Assembly: GCA_964518955.1 (NCBI GenBank)
Contig: CAZFHS010000014.1
Location: 1 to 64,000, forward strand
Length of the DNA stretch: 64,000 bases
Reading direction: 5' to 3'
DNA from: JBDGYW01 sp964518955
Lineage (GTDB): Bacteria; Gemmatimonadota; Gemmatimonadetes; Gemmatimonadales; GWC2-71-9
Position numbers and translations under genes: made by a program. A model generated the notes under the pieces. That model made no database searches and was not told where the DNA came from. It saw only the letters and a list, made by a program, of their open reading frames with translations. Of the stretch, positions 26,424-35,040 are shown piece by piece (the stretch's first letter is position 1; each line of letters begins with the position of its first letter).

Positions 26424-27863
26424 TCAGAGGTGCGGCAAGGATTCGTCGGGGTCGAGCGCAGGGGTCATGGAAGACAAACGCTCGCGGACGGGTAGAAGGT
26501 GAATGACCGAGTTCGCGTAGAATTCGAGCAAGGGGCGTTGCTTCGGCAACACGACGATCGCATCTCCCTCTTGAATGGCCAGGCGGCGCATCGTGAGCAT
26601 ACGCCACGCCCGGTCGAGCATCCCCTCGGAGTCCACGTCGTGTGGCAACAAGCTTCGCTTGCCTGCAATGAGGTGGTGACGGTATTCATCGATCCGATCC
26701 AGCAGGTCTTTTCGTCTGACGAACGTCTCCTGGAACGAGAGCAATGCTGCGGAGACGAGTGGTACAGGAGTCACAGGCATCATCTCGGCCATGCTGGCAA
26801 TTACCTCGTCTGCCAGCTTGGTGAGTATCGGAGACCGCTCGTCCCGTGGTTGCTCGAGTACTCCGGGGTGCGATTCGGTCCATTCCCTCACAGAAACTGG
26901 AGTGCCGAAACTCACTGCCGCTCTACCGTACCGCTTCAAGTTTCCGGTGAAGGCGCGCACCATATTGAAGAACACGTAGTGCAGCACGGTCGATAGCTGT
27001 CGGAGTCGACCTGGGCGATCGGTCTTGTCTACGCGCTCCCGGATCAACGTACGATCTTCCAACACGCGATCGTAGTTAATGGCAACTGGCACGAGCCAGA
27101 TGTCTCTCTGGAATTTTGGGTCGCAAATGGTTCGCAGGCAGTAGTCGAGCAACCCCACCTTGGCCGGCCGCAGCCTGCCAGTTCTCGTCAGCCCACCTTC
27201 GATGAAAATGCCCTGCGTCACTCCGTGCTGAGTAATGAGTTGTACATATCGCTCGAGTACTGTGTGATAGAGTGGTTCGCGAAAGCCGCGCCGTACGAAA
27301 TAAGCTCCGAATGACTTGAAGACACGCTCGAGCGGCCATACTCGCGCCCATTCCCCAACGGCGTAGCTGATGCTCACTCCGTGCGCGAGCACATACGTCA
27401 CCACGATGTAGTCGGCGTTGGACCTGTGATTCATGAGGTAGATGACAACGTCATTTCTCGGGATCGCATTTAGCGCTTCATGATCCTGATACGCCGAGCT
27501 GACATTGAACAGTGCTTTCACGAACAAGCGTGCAACGTTGTATCCGAATTTGTAGTACGACAGAACGTTGAATACCGGCACTATCTCGCGCACGTACTCT
27601 TCCACCGACCTCCGTGCTTCCGCTTCGGTCACCGAATTGGCTCTACAGTGTTCAACGATGACGTTGAGAATTGTCGGGTCGTTCAGCAGTTGGTCGTGAA
27701 CGTCTTCCTTGCCTACGAGAGCGTGGCGATTGAGGCGAACTCCAAAACGGTGAATGACCCTGATGGCGGCGCGCGCGAGGCGCTTCCGAATGGCGTTTCT
27801 TGCGCCGCGAAAGGTCCAGACGATGAGCACCGCGAGGAGAAATACAGCAACGCCTACGAGCAC
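26424..27863 (-). CDS. Glycerol-3-phosphate acyltransferase-like membrane protein (PlsB type)
   Basis: A protein of 479 residues from a GTG, with one N-terminal membrane helix (residues 2-18). The acyltransferase blocks appear in order: NHRSNADY (HX4D), GAYFVRRGFREPLY, FIEGGLTRTGRLRPAKVGLL and VPVAINYDR. It likely transfers an acyl group to glycerol-3-phosphate in phospholipid synthesis at the inner membrane. It is shorter than enteric PlsB (about 800 residues), lacking the long N-terminal and C-terminal regions. It starts 20 bases after the M48 gene and is probably in the same transcript. Confidence 0.88.
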   Translation of the reverse strand: MLVGVAVFLLAVLIVWTFRGARNAIRKRLARAAIRVIHRFGVRLNRHALVGKEDVHDQLLNDPTILNVIVEHCRANSVTEAEARRSVEEYVREIVPVFNVLSYYKFGYNVARLFVKALFNVSSAYQDHEALNAIPRNDVVIYLMNHRSNADYIVVTYVLAHGVSISYAVGEWARVWPLERVFKSFGAYFVRRGFREPLYHTVLERYVQLITQHGVTQGIFIEGGLTRTGRLRPAKVGLLDYCLRTICDPKFQRDIWLVPVAINYDRVLEDRTLIRERVDKTDRPGRLRQLSTVLHYVFFNMVRAFTGNLKRYGRAAVSFGTPVSVREWTESHPGVLEQPRDERSPILTKLADEVIASMAEMMPVTPVPLVSAALLSFQETFVRRKDLLDRIDEYRHHLIAGKRSLLPHDVDSEGMLDRAWRMLTMRRLAIQEGDAIVVLPKQRPLLEFYANSVIHLLPVRERLSSMTPALDPDESLPHL

Positions 27864-27883
27864 CCACGCGCCTGGCGTCAGAG

Positions 27884-28930
27884 TCAGATCTCCTCTGGAA
27901 GCGTACCGGTCTTCTCTTGTTCGTAGGCCATAGCCTTCAGGCGTGCGATACGGATTCCCATCGGTGGGTGGGTGCCGAACAGGTTAGCTACTACACCCTG
28001 CTTGTGTGTGAGCCGACGGCCCATCGGATCGGCTATGCACAAATGGGCGGTACCTCGCTTTATGGATTTCGTTGGGGCGGCGACATCCTCGATCGTCCTG
28101 AGGGCTGAGGCGAGCGCCCCCGGATTTCGCGTGAACTGAGCGGCTGACGCATCCGCGAGGAACTCTCGCTTGCGGCTTACCGCAAGTGCGAGCAGTCTGG
28201 AAACCACCGGAGCGAGAATGATGCTGATCACCCAGAGCACGATCAGGACAGCAACCAGGCCGCCACCTCCACCGCGGCCACCCTTCTTCCCACCACCACC
28301 GCCACCGCGGTTGCGTCGTCCGCCACCAAACCAAAGCACCCGCCAGGTCCCGTCGGCAATCAACGCCAAAACCCCCACGAGTGCCGCCAGCAGAGTCATG
28401 AGTTTCACATCATGGTTTTTGATGTGCGCCATTTCGTAAGCAACCACCGCCTGCAGCTCGTCTCTGCTGAGTGTGGAGAGCAATCCTTCGGTGACAGCCA
28501 CGTGGGCGTTCTTTTCGTCGGTTCCCGTGGCAAATGCGTTGGGATCTTCGTCGGGCACTACCCAGATGGTCGGACGCGGCAGGCCGGACGCAATCGCCAT
28601 CTCTTCGACCACGTTTACATACGTCTTTTCCTCAGGCTTTGCCGGCTCTACCAGCTCCCAGGCACCGGTTGCCCACAACACTTCCTTGGGTCCTTTACGC
28701 CAGCTGTACCAGGCGATACCGGCGGCCAGGAGTGTCGCCCCGATTCCGCAAAACGGGAACAGATGGCGGTAACCGCTTCCCGACTCAGCGTAGGACGCTG
28801 TCGTTTGGAGGTACAGGATCAGATCGCCGCCAAACCCGATCCACGCGAAGAAAAGCAAGAAGACCGCCACCAATACCGCCGAACGGCGGCGATTTGACGC
28901 CTGTTGCTCGAAGAGGTTGGAGTCGCTCAC
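27884..28930 (-). CDS. M48-family membrane metalloprotease homologue with altered zinc motif
   Basis: A protein of 348 residues. There are two N-terminal membrane helices, the M48 core, a Gly-rich loop (about 205-225) and two further helices, as in HtpX. In the zinc motif the sequence is VVAYEMAHIKNHD, so the first His of HExxH is Tyr (TAC at 28436-28438, one base from CAC). The third-ligand region REFLADASAAQF is kept. It is therefore probably inactive or altered, unless this is a sequence error. It starts at a GTG overlapping the LemA stop; LemA plus M48 is a common pair in membrane quality control. Confidence 0.88.
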   Translation of the reverse strand: MSDSNLFEQQASNRRRSAVLVAVFLLFFAWIGFGGDLILYLQTTASYAESGSGYRHLFPFCGIGATLLAAGIAWYSWRKGPKEVLWATGAWELVEPAKPEEKTYVNVVEEMAIASGLPRPTIWVVPDEDPNAFATGTDEKNAHVAVTEGLLSTLSRDELQAVVAYEMAHIKNHDVKLMTLLAALVGVLALIADGTWRVLWFGGGRRNRGGGGGGKKGGRGGGGGLVAVLIVLWVISIILAPVVSRLLALAVSRKREFLADASAAQFTRNPGALASALRTIEDVAAPTKSIKRGTAHLCIADPMGRRLTHKQGVVANLFGTHPPMGIRIARLKAMAYEQEKTGTLPEEI

Positions 28931-29520
28931 TGCTTCGGGTTCATCGAAAGATCGACTTTCGGCACCGCACGTTCACTTTCGTCTGTGATCTCCCAAAGCT
29001 CCACGATTGCAGCCTTTGCCATACCGGCCACCAGGTTCCACGGGAACTGCTGCTGTTTGACATTGAAGGTAGTAGCGGTGTCGTTGTAGAGCTGGCGCGC
29101 GAACGACACTCGGTTCTCCGTAGAGGTGAGCTCTTCCTGCAGTTGCCCCACGTTGGTAGTGGCCTTCAAATCGGGATACCGCTCCACAACCACATTGAGC
29201 CTGGAAAGCGCTGACGAGAGTGCTGCCTCGGCAGCGGCGAGTTGTTGAACTCCGCCCGTTGGCATAGCGTCGGCTTGAATGTTCACAGCCTGGTTGCGTG
29301 CTTCGATTACCGCTTCCAGCGTCTCCTTCTCGAACTCCATCGCGCCTTTTACGGACTCGACGAGGTTGGGAATGAGATCGTGGCGTCGCTTCAGCTGAAC
29401 GTCGATCTGCTTCCACGCGTTTTCGGTTTCACCCTTCAGTGCAATCAGCTTGTTGTATGCAGAGATGACCCATCCGATGACCACCGCAGCAACGACCAGG
29501 AATAGAATGCCTCCGAACAT
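28927..29520 (-). CDS. lemA: LemA family membrane protein
   Basis: A protein of 197 residues from the ATG at 29520, with GAGGTGA upstream. It has one N-terminal membrane helix (GGILFLVVAAVVIGWVISAY) then the LemA helical bundle: KGETENAWKQIDVQLKRRHD, LIPNLVESVKGAMEFEKETL, RVSFARQLYNDTATTFN. The tail lies in the periplasm in described homologues. It is co-translated with the M48 protein, a frequent arrangement; its molecular role is not settled. Confidence 0.93.
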   Translation of the reverse strand: MFGGILFLVVAAVVIGWVISAYNKLIALKGETENAWKQIDVQLKRRHDLIPNLVESVKGAMEFEKETLEAVIEARNQAVNIQADAMPTGGVQQLAAAEAALSSALSRLNVVVERYPDLKATTNVGQLQEELTSTENRVSFARQLYNDTATTFNVKQQQFPWNLVAGMAKAAIVELWEITDESERAVPKVDLSMNPKQ

Positions 29521-29636
29521 GCTCACCTCGTTGGTTGTGCTACCGTGACCTGAATCAACACGACAATGCCGTCGGTCCGGTACCGGGATTGTGATTGAAA
29601 ACAACGGGTACTACGAGCGTCCCGCAAGAGGATTTA

Positions 29637-30356
29637 CTAGGGATGACGCTCGGAATCGGGCTCGGGCCGAGGCGCACTTTGATTCGATGCCGTTTGAGCG
29701 GGCGCCATGCCCATTATTCGCGTCACGGCCAATCTCACCGCATCTGCCAACTCGGTGTCGCGGTCACCCATTTTTGCAAGAGGATGGTGGTCGTGGACAT
29801 GCAGCTCAATGCCTCGGGATACCGGTAGGCGACGCCAAGTCGTAGCGCTGTTCGGGGCTCCGTCGGCATCTACGTCTTCGGGCGTATTGTCCGATAGCCA
29901 CGCGCGCAGCGCGCGCCCCGCTCTGCCCCACGCCGGCCGGTCGGAACTGGTCAGAGGAAGTTGGTCGGGTGCTGGAAGCCCCGGTCCCAAGGCTGACGCG
30001 ACCCTCCGTTCGAGCACATCACCGGTCAAGTCGTTCAGTTCCTGCGCGATCGAGTTGAGCGTGAATCCTTCCATTTGCCGGAGTTTGATGTGCAGCACGC
30101 TCAGGATGTGGCGATACGTGTAGACAGCGGCGGTTCCTCGGCCGCTCGGAGGCGTTACCAGACCACGTGCCACGTAGAACCGTATGGTCCGTTCACTCGG
30201 TAGCGCGCTTGCAGCGGCGTTTAGAGGTCTTACCCCCGATGATTCGAGTATTGCGCCGGCCAGAGTCGCCATGTCGCGCAAACTCCACGGGGCCAGGTGG
30301 CGGTATTCTCTCAGTGCTGATAGGGGATCGTCGGACCGGTTTTCGACAGAGCTCAT
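29637..30356 (-). CDS. MerR-type transcriptional regulator
   Basis: A protein of 239 residues. A winged-helix MerR DNA-binding region is visible at about 45-115: LPSERTIRFYVARGLVTPPS, GRGTAAVYTYRHILSVLHIK, LNDLT. The first 45 residues are extra compared with classical MerR. The C-terminal part has HVHDHHP, a possible metal-binding cluster, but no effector domain is recognised. The ATG overlaps the stop of the upstream receiver protein by one base. It is the last of three regulators in one operon. Confidence 0.8.
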   Translation of the reverse strand: MSSVENRSDDPLSALREYRHLAPWSLRDMATLAGAILESSGVRPLNAAASALPSERTIRFYVARGLVTPPSGRGTAAVYTYRHILSVLHIKLRQMEGFTLNSIAQELNDLTGDVLERRVASALGPGLPAPDQLPLTSSDRPAWGRAGRALRAWLSDNTPEDVDADGAPNSATTWRRLPVSRGIELHVHDHHPLAKMGDRDTELADAVRLAVTRIMGMAPAQTASNQSAPRPEPDSERHP

Positions 30357-30751
30357 TATGACCCGTTTGCCACCTGTCGCTCATCCGCGGTCAAAACGTC
30401 TATGAGTGTGAGAACCTCGTCCAGAGCAAACGGTTTCTTCACGACGGGAAGTTCGTAGAGCCGCAGCCACGCCTCTTTTTCCTCAACCCTAATATCTCCG
30501 GTCATGATGAGCACTTTCGCCTTGAGTGCGGGCCAGGTGCCGATGATCAGGTGGAACAGAGTCTGTCCAGACATCACGGGCATGTGCAGATCGAGAACGA
30601 CCGCGTCAACGTCATGTTCGCGGAGAATACCTAACGCCTCTTCCCCCGAGGCAGCCAGGAACACCGAATATCCGACGCTTTCGAGCGCGCGACCGAGCGT
30701 CTTCCGCACATTTAGGTAGTCATCCACAATCAGGACGGATGCGTTCTTCAT
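30356..30751 (-). CDS. Stand-alone response-regulator receiver protein
   Basis: A protein of 131 residues that is only a receiver domain. The acidic pair is in VLIVDDYLNV, the phosphoacceptor Asp in VVLDLHMPVMSG, the Thr in LIMTGDI and the Lys in VVKKPFALDE. The start is the ATG overlapping the AraC-type gene stop (ATGA); upstream codons belong to the AraC-type gene. No cognate histidine kinase is adjacent. Confidence 0.9.
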   Translation of the reverse strand: MKNASVLIVDDYLNVRKTLGRALESVGYSVFLAASGEEALGILREHDVDAVVLDLHMPVMSGQTLFHLIIGTWPALKAKVLIMTGDIRVEEKEAWLRLYELPVVKKPFALDEVLTLIDVLTADERQVANGS

Positions 30752-31548
30752 GATACGTTCGCCAGCCCCTCGTCTGACCTGCCGAGGTATCTCTCCCGAA
30801 CGATTGACATTGCGTCGTCCTGACTGAGTGCTATGCGAAGTTCTCCCGGAGTGACTCCGAATACTTCCTTGACATTCTGCGCGAGCGTTCGCGTCTGGGC
30901 GTAACCGAGCTTGGAAGCTACGTCTTCTACAGTGTACCCGGGGTCCTGCAACAGACGGTGCGTGTACAGCACACGTAGCACCATCAGCATGATACTCGGC
31001 GGAGGTAGACCTGCCCTCACGAACCAACGGCCGCAGGTTCGGCGGTCCATCCGGGCTCGGTCGGCCAGGTCCTGCACAGACTGCACAGCGCCCGGTTCTC
31101 TGATGATCGTTTCAATCGCCCATCGCAGCTCGCCCGGGCACCATTCCAGGGATTTCAGAATCGTAGCCACGAGTTCACCCGACACGACTCGGGTTGCCTC
31201 GGTCAACAGTAAATCGCCAAGCCTGTCAGGATGGTCGTCGTACCCGGCTATGACCGCCTCTTCGATTCCGGCGTTGCCGAGCTTCAGGAGGATTCGCGCG
31301 ATCGTGGGGGATAGCTCTCCATAGAGAATCAGTGGTAGCGACGGGAACAACACGCGGATGCGTTCGATCTCCTGTGTCCTCGGCTCTCCGGACAGGCCGG
31401 GATCCACAACCGCTATTTCCACAGGCTGACTCAGGATGGTTTCAACGGCATCGTCCCAAGAACGCGCCGTCACAAACCGGAATTTGTGGCCGGCCGCTCT
31501 CCGGAGTCTGGGCTCCAGTGTTTCGCCTACTGCGGCTAGTACTAGCAC
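30748..31548 (-). CDS. AraC-type regulator with receiver-like N-terminal domain
   Basis: A protein of 266 residues from a GTG at 31548. Residues 1 to about 120 have the alternating strand-helix pattern of a receiver (VEIAVVDPGLSGEP, PLILYGELSPT) but lack the acidic pocket. The C-terminal 100 residues are an AraC helix-turn-helix pair (VQDLADRARMDRRTCGRWFV, TVEDVASKLGYAQTRTLAQN, VFGVTPGELR). It heads an operon with a receiver and a MerR protein. A pair of phased direct repeats begins three bases upstream of its start and may be its own operator. Confidence 0.82.
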   Translation of the reverse strand: MLVLAAVGETLEPRLRRAAGHKFRFVTARSWDDAVETILSQPVEIAVVDPGLSGEPRTQEIERIRVLFPSLPLILYGELSPTIARILLKLGNAGIEEAVIAGYDDHPDRLGDLLLTEATRVVSGELVATILKSLEWCPGELRWAIETIIREPGAVQSVQDLADRARMDRRTCGRWFVRAGLPPPSIMLMVLRVLYTHRLLQDPGYTVEDVASKLGYAQTRTLAQNVKEVFGVTPGELRIALSQDDAMSIVRERYLGRSDEGLANVS

Positions 31549-31550
31549 AA

Positions 31551-31593
31551 ATGTCCCAAAAACGACATACGATGCCCCAAAAACGCACTAACG
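31551..31593. repeat. Two 21-bp direct repeats in helical phase, candidate operator
   Basis: ATGTCCCAAAAACGACATAC starting at 31551 is followed at 31572 by ATGCCCCAAAAACGCACTAA. The shared core is TGyCCCAAAAACG, repeated after exactly two helical turns. It sits between the divergent AraC-type gene and the small lipopeptide gene, where AraC-family proteins typically bind tandem half-sites. Confidence 0.55.
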
Positions 31594-31665
31594 GAACTGT
31601 GTTTCTTGCGCGATGTTTAACTTTTCAGCAGCAACATGCCACCAATTCCGATCAGGAGGGGTAAC

Positions 31666-31830
31666 ATGTCACGCCCTGTTCGCCTACTTGCTATTGCTCT
31701 CCTTGCCTGCTTTGCCTTTGGTACAGCCGCTTGCGGTAATCTCACGGCCCCGGAAGGTGATTCGTGCACCATTCAGGGATCCAATACGTGCGGCGATATG
31801 TTACTGACGATTCAAGGATCCAATACTTGA
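31666..31830 (+). CDS. Tiny secreted lipopeptide with internal repeat
   Basis: A protein of 54 residues from the ATG at 31666, preceded by GGAGGGG. The signal peptide LLAIALLACFAFGTAAC ends in a lipobox, leaving a mature peptide of about 32 residues. That peptide contains CTIQGSNT and LLTIQGSNT, a seven-residue repeat also visible in DNA (ATTCAGGGATCCAATAC and ATTCAAGGATCCAATAC). The second copy is the C-terminus. It lies between an AraC-type operon and a TPR protein. It could be a signalling peptide or a short outer-membrane lipoprotein; no family is recognised. Confidence 0.65.
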   Translation: MSRPVRLLAIALLACFAFGTAACGNLTAPEGDSCTIQGSNTCGDMLLTIQGSNT

Positions 31831-31859
31831 GTTGAAACGTGCGCGAGTGAGGGGGAAGC

Positions 31860-33143
31860 TCATCCGCGCACAGTGGTTACAAGATCCTCCAGGCGTTCGA
31901 TAGTATCCCTAACCGGGGAAGTGCACTCGCCTTCCTCGGCGACATATGGTGTATGCTCGAGCGCCTGGCGACGCTGTTCACGTACTTCGGCTAACCGTCG
32001 CTCGGCGTAGAAGACGCGCTCACCCATGCCCATTTCTTCTGCGAGAGCGATTGCGCGTAGAATGTGATCCTCGGCACGGTCGTATTCGTCAAACATGGAC
32101 AGTCCGATGCCCGTCTGAAGCTCGAAGTCGAGAAGAGCGTCGTGCGGCAGACTACTCTTTTTCGCCGCAATTGATTGACGCCAGCGTTCGAAGGAAACTC
32201 TATCTCTTGTCAGGGCGCTGACCTCGAGACACTCTACCTCAGTCCGCGCGCGAATATCTGAACGAAGATCATAGGATAAAACCAACGAATACGCATTCCG
32301 CGCCGCGTTATAGTGCCCAAGTGCCTTGAGCATGGCGCCGGTGTCACTCAACGCCCGCGCCTTATTCTGCAGAGAGTCATAGAGCTCATAGGCCTTGAAT
32401 GCAAATGGAGTTGCGTCAGGGATGCGCCCAGAGAAGTAAAGCGTTCCTGCCAGGTCCTGAGATGCTCGTGCTTCGGCATCACTATCTCCCGACGTTTGCG
32501 ATTCTGCAATGACGCCGCGAAGAATATGCTCGGAATCAGGGAGGTTTCCGACTTGTCGAGCCACTATGCCGCGTCCGATTCGACTGAGTAGCTCAGAATG
32601 CTTGTCGCCCAGGCGAAGTGCTATTCCACCGGCTCGCTCGTAGGATGTTCGTGCTTCATCGAACGCGCTGGTATTGCGGAGCAGCCTCCCACGATGCAGA
32701 AAAACACCCAGTTCCTCCTCCGCGTCTCGGCCGTCGCTCAGGCAAAGTGTGGTCTGCAATACGTCCAAGGCCTCAAAGAGTCGGAATTCCTCTTCGAGGC
32801 AGAACGCCAGCGCCAACAGAGGCGGGAAGAGCAAACGGCGTTCATCGGACTCCAAGGCTACCTGGGCCACGCGTGTGACCTCGTACAGCATATTCGATGT
32901 TTCCGTCTGCGGCCGGATGTCCGCGATATACGAGCGCGTGGAGAAACACTGATAGCCTATTGCATCGATGCCTGGGCCGGTAGCGTCAACTCGGAATTGA
33001 TCGACCAGCCGCATCACCAGAAATGCACCGAGCCCGACTGCACGGTCGGAGGCTTCTCCGCCGGCAGCCCGCTCTAAGAACGGTTGGTGCAATCCCCGAT
33101 TTGACGCCGTTTGCGGTGCAATCATGGTGTCGGTCGAGTCCAC
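31860..33143 (-). CDS. TPR-repeat protein
   Basis: A protein of 427 residues from a GTG, with GAGGAG nine bases upstream. From about residue 95 it consists of helix pairs typical of TPRs (AFDEARTSYERAGGIALRLG, GNLPDSEHILRGVIAESQTS, YDRAEDHILRAIALAEEMGM). The first 60 residues contain a short helical segment (AVGLGAFLVMRLVDQF) that is not a recognisable helix-turn-helix. No signal peptide. It probably mediates protein or peptide binding in the cytoplasm and is convergent with the lipopeptide gene. Confidence 0.78.
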   Translation of the reverse strand: MDSTDTMIAPQTASNRGLHQPFLERAAGGEASDRAVGLGAFLVMRLVDQFRVDATGPGIDAIGYQCFSTRSYIADIRPQTETSNMLYEVTRVAQVALESDERRLLFPPLLALAFCLEEEFRLFEALDVLQTTLCLSDGRDAEEELGVFLHRGRLLRNTSAFDEARTSYERAGGIALRLGDKHSELLSRIGRGIVARQVGNLPDSEHILRGVIAESQTSGDSDAEARASQDLAGTLYFSGRIPDATPFAFKAYELYDSLQNKARALSDTGAMLKALGHYNAARNAYSLVLSYDLRSDIRARTEVECLEVSALTRDRVSFERWRQSIAAKKSSLPHDALLDFELQTGIGLSMFDEYDRAEDHILRAIALAEEMGMGERVFYAERRLAEVREQRRQALEHTPYVAEEGECTSPVRDTIERLEDLVTTVRG

Positions 33144-33327
33144 CTTGGAATCTCCTCGCGGCCGCGTATACGCTCAACCTGGTAAGTATGGCTCACGGGT
33201 GGCCACACGGCAAGGGCACTCATAGAAAAGGTGCACAGGTCGTGCCAAAACTCGATCTGCGTTCTTTGGCTTCCTGTCGCGTTTTTTGGGTCAAATATCA
33301 CAGGCGGCCCGAACATATGGTGTGTGT

Positions 33328-33753
33328 ATGCGACGAGGATTTACGCTGATCGAAATGGCGATCGTCCTGGTTTTAATTGGAGTTTTGGCTGGTTTGGCGG
33401 CACCTCGGCTGGCGGCGTACGTGGACCGTCTCGCGGTCCGGAGAGCCAAAGACGAAATCGCGAGTTTCTATCACAAGGCACGCATTGCGGCAGTGTACCG
33501 AGCGGTACGCCTGAGGGTCACGTTCACTGACGACTCACTGCTCGCCGTTGCCGAGGGTTCGACAGACTCAATCGTATGGAAAGCTCCCGGCCCGGCACGA
33601 CACGGTGTGGCCATGACGGCGTCGCGAAGGGAGATACGGCTCTACCCCAATGGCCTCGGATTGGGAGGCGCCAATACGAAGCTTTTGATCCAGCGAGGAA
33701 ATGCTGTGGATTCGCTGACGATCTCTCGGTTGGGTCGCCTGCGTGGTGGTTGA
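33328..33753 (+). CDS. Type II/IV pseudopilin (GspH/FimT-like)
   Basis: A protein of 141 residues from the ATG at 33328. It has the prepilin peptidase site RRGFTLIEMAIVLVLIGVLA: short basic leader, cleavage before Phe, and Glu at position 5 of the mature protein. The globular part has GspH/FimT-like strands (LRVTFTDDSLLAVAEGSTDS, TASRREIRLYPNGLGLGG). It would be a minor pilin of a type IV pilus or type II secretion system. It stands alone here; other pilus genes are not in the window. Confidence 0.88.
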   Translation: MRRGFTLIEMAIVLVLIGVLAGLAAPRLAAYVDRLAVRRAKDEIASFYHKARIAAVYRAVRLRVTFTDDSLLAVAEGSTDSIVWKAPGPARHGVAMTASRREIRLYPNGLGLGGANTKLLIQRGNAVDSLTISRLGRLRGG

Positions 33754-34830
33754 CTAGGTGTCTTCCTGGTCGTCGATGAAAATGAGCGTCTTGCGGCTCT
33801 CGACAGCTGACGCCATACCAGCGTGGACCGCCGGATCGATCACCTTGCCGGCGAGATGCCCTATTTTGTCGACCGCGTTCTCGGGATCCAGTTTCTCCTG
33901 ATACGGCCTAGACGTAGTGAGAGCGTCGTAAACCTCGGTGGCGCAAATTATCCGTGCGCCAAGCGGAATCTCTTCTGCTCTCAATCCATCGGGGTAGCCA
34001 CTTCCATCCCAGTGCTCGTGGTGGCTTCTGACGTAGGAGACGACCGGGCCCAGGTGCTGTAGTGGTGCGAGAATCTGCCAGCCTATCAGGACGTGCTGCT
34101 TCACGTGCTCGTATTCTTCGTCGGTGAGCGATCCCTTTTTGTTCAGAACCGACTCCTGGACGCCAATTTTGCCCAGATCGTGCAGTCGGCCCGCCATTCG
34201 AACATCTTCCACCTCATCGTCGCTCAAATTCATATGGTGCGCTACGGACGCGGCGAACGCTGCAACGCGGGCTGAATGTCCGCTCAGGAAAGAGTTCTTC
34301 GCCTCCAAGGCGTTTACCAGCGCCTCGAGCGTGGCCAATGTGAGCAGCTGCTGCTTTTCTCGTTCCTGCTCGACCTCTTTGGAGCGGCGTTGCACTTCTT
34401 CTTTCAGCCACGATGAGATCTCTCGATTTTGCATGAGGGTATCGCGGCGCTTGAGCGCTCGTTCGATCGCGTTACGCAGGTCGTTGAGCTCGATGGGTTT
34501 TGTTAGGTAGTCGTATGCGCCGCGCTGCATGCATGTGGCAGCGGTAGTCGCATCGGAGATGGCACTGAGCATCAATATCGCCAGCTCGGGTTCCTGGTCG
34601 AGCATCTCCGGAACGAGGTCCACACCATCGATTCCCGGCATACGCACGTCCAACAGCATCAGCGTGTAACTGTCGGCACGCAGTGCCTGCAGAGCCTCCT
34701 CACCGTTCGCAGCCTCGTTGACCGAATAGCCCTGTGCCGTGAGAAAGCGCGAAAGCGCGCTGCGTATTGACTCTTCATCATCCACTACCAGCAGTTTGTG
34801 GACATGCGGTTGTTCGTCTAATGGATTCAC
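33754..34830 (-). CDS. Response regulator with HD-GYP domain
   Basis: A protein of 358 residues, taking the GTG at 34830 (VNPLDEQPHVHKLLVVDDEE) with GGAG upstream. The receiver domain (about 10-130) has LLVVDDEE, LLLDVRMPG and DYLTKPIE. A coiled-coil linker (about 145-185) follows, then an HD-GYP domain: GHSARVAAFAASVAHH, GRLHDLGKIGV, HHEHWDGSGYPDGLR. It probably degrades cyclic di-GMP under control of phosphorylation, in the cytoplasm. All HD-GYP motif residues seem present. Confidence 0.92.
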   Translation of the reverse strand: MNPLDEQPHVHKLLVVDDEESIRSALSRFLTAQGYSVNEAANGEEALQALRADSYTLMLLDVRMPGIDGVDLVPEMLDQEPELAILMLSAISDATTAATCMQRGAYDYLTKPIELNDLRNAIERALKRRDTLMQNREISSWLKEEVQRRSKEVEQEREKQQLLTLATLEALVNALEAKNSFLSGHSARVAAFAASVAHHMNLSDDEVEDVRMAGRLHDLGKIGVQESVLNKKGSLTDEEYEHVKQHVLIGWQILAPLQHLGPVVSYVRSHHEHWDGSGYPDGLRAEEIPLGARIICATEVYDALTTSRPYQEKLDPENAVDKIGHLAGKVIDPAVHAGMASAVESRKTLIFIDDQEDT

Positions 34831-35040
34831 TGACTGGTTTCTCCGCGATTCGAAGCTGTCAGGGACAGCACCAACAGGCGTATTGCAGCGCCGTCTCAAC
34901 TGTAGAGTAGAATAACCGCGTTTGTCGGCTTGGCAACGCAATGAGTCCCAACATGGCGATGGACCTTCCGCGCGCATGTGGCGTACATAGAGTAGGCTTC
35001 TCGAGACCGTGGAGAGAACTTGCTTCCTGAGTGCCCGACG

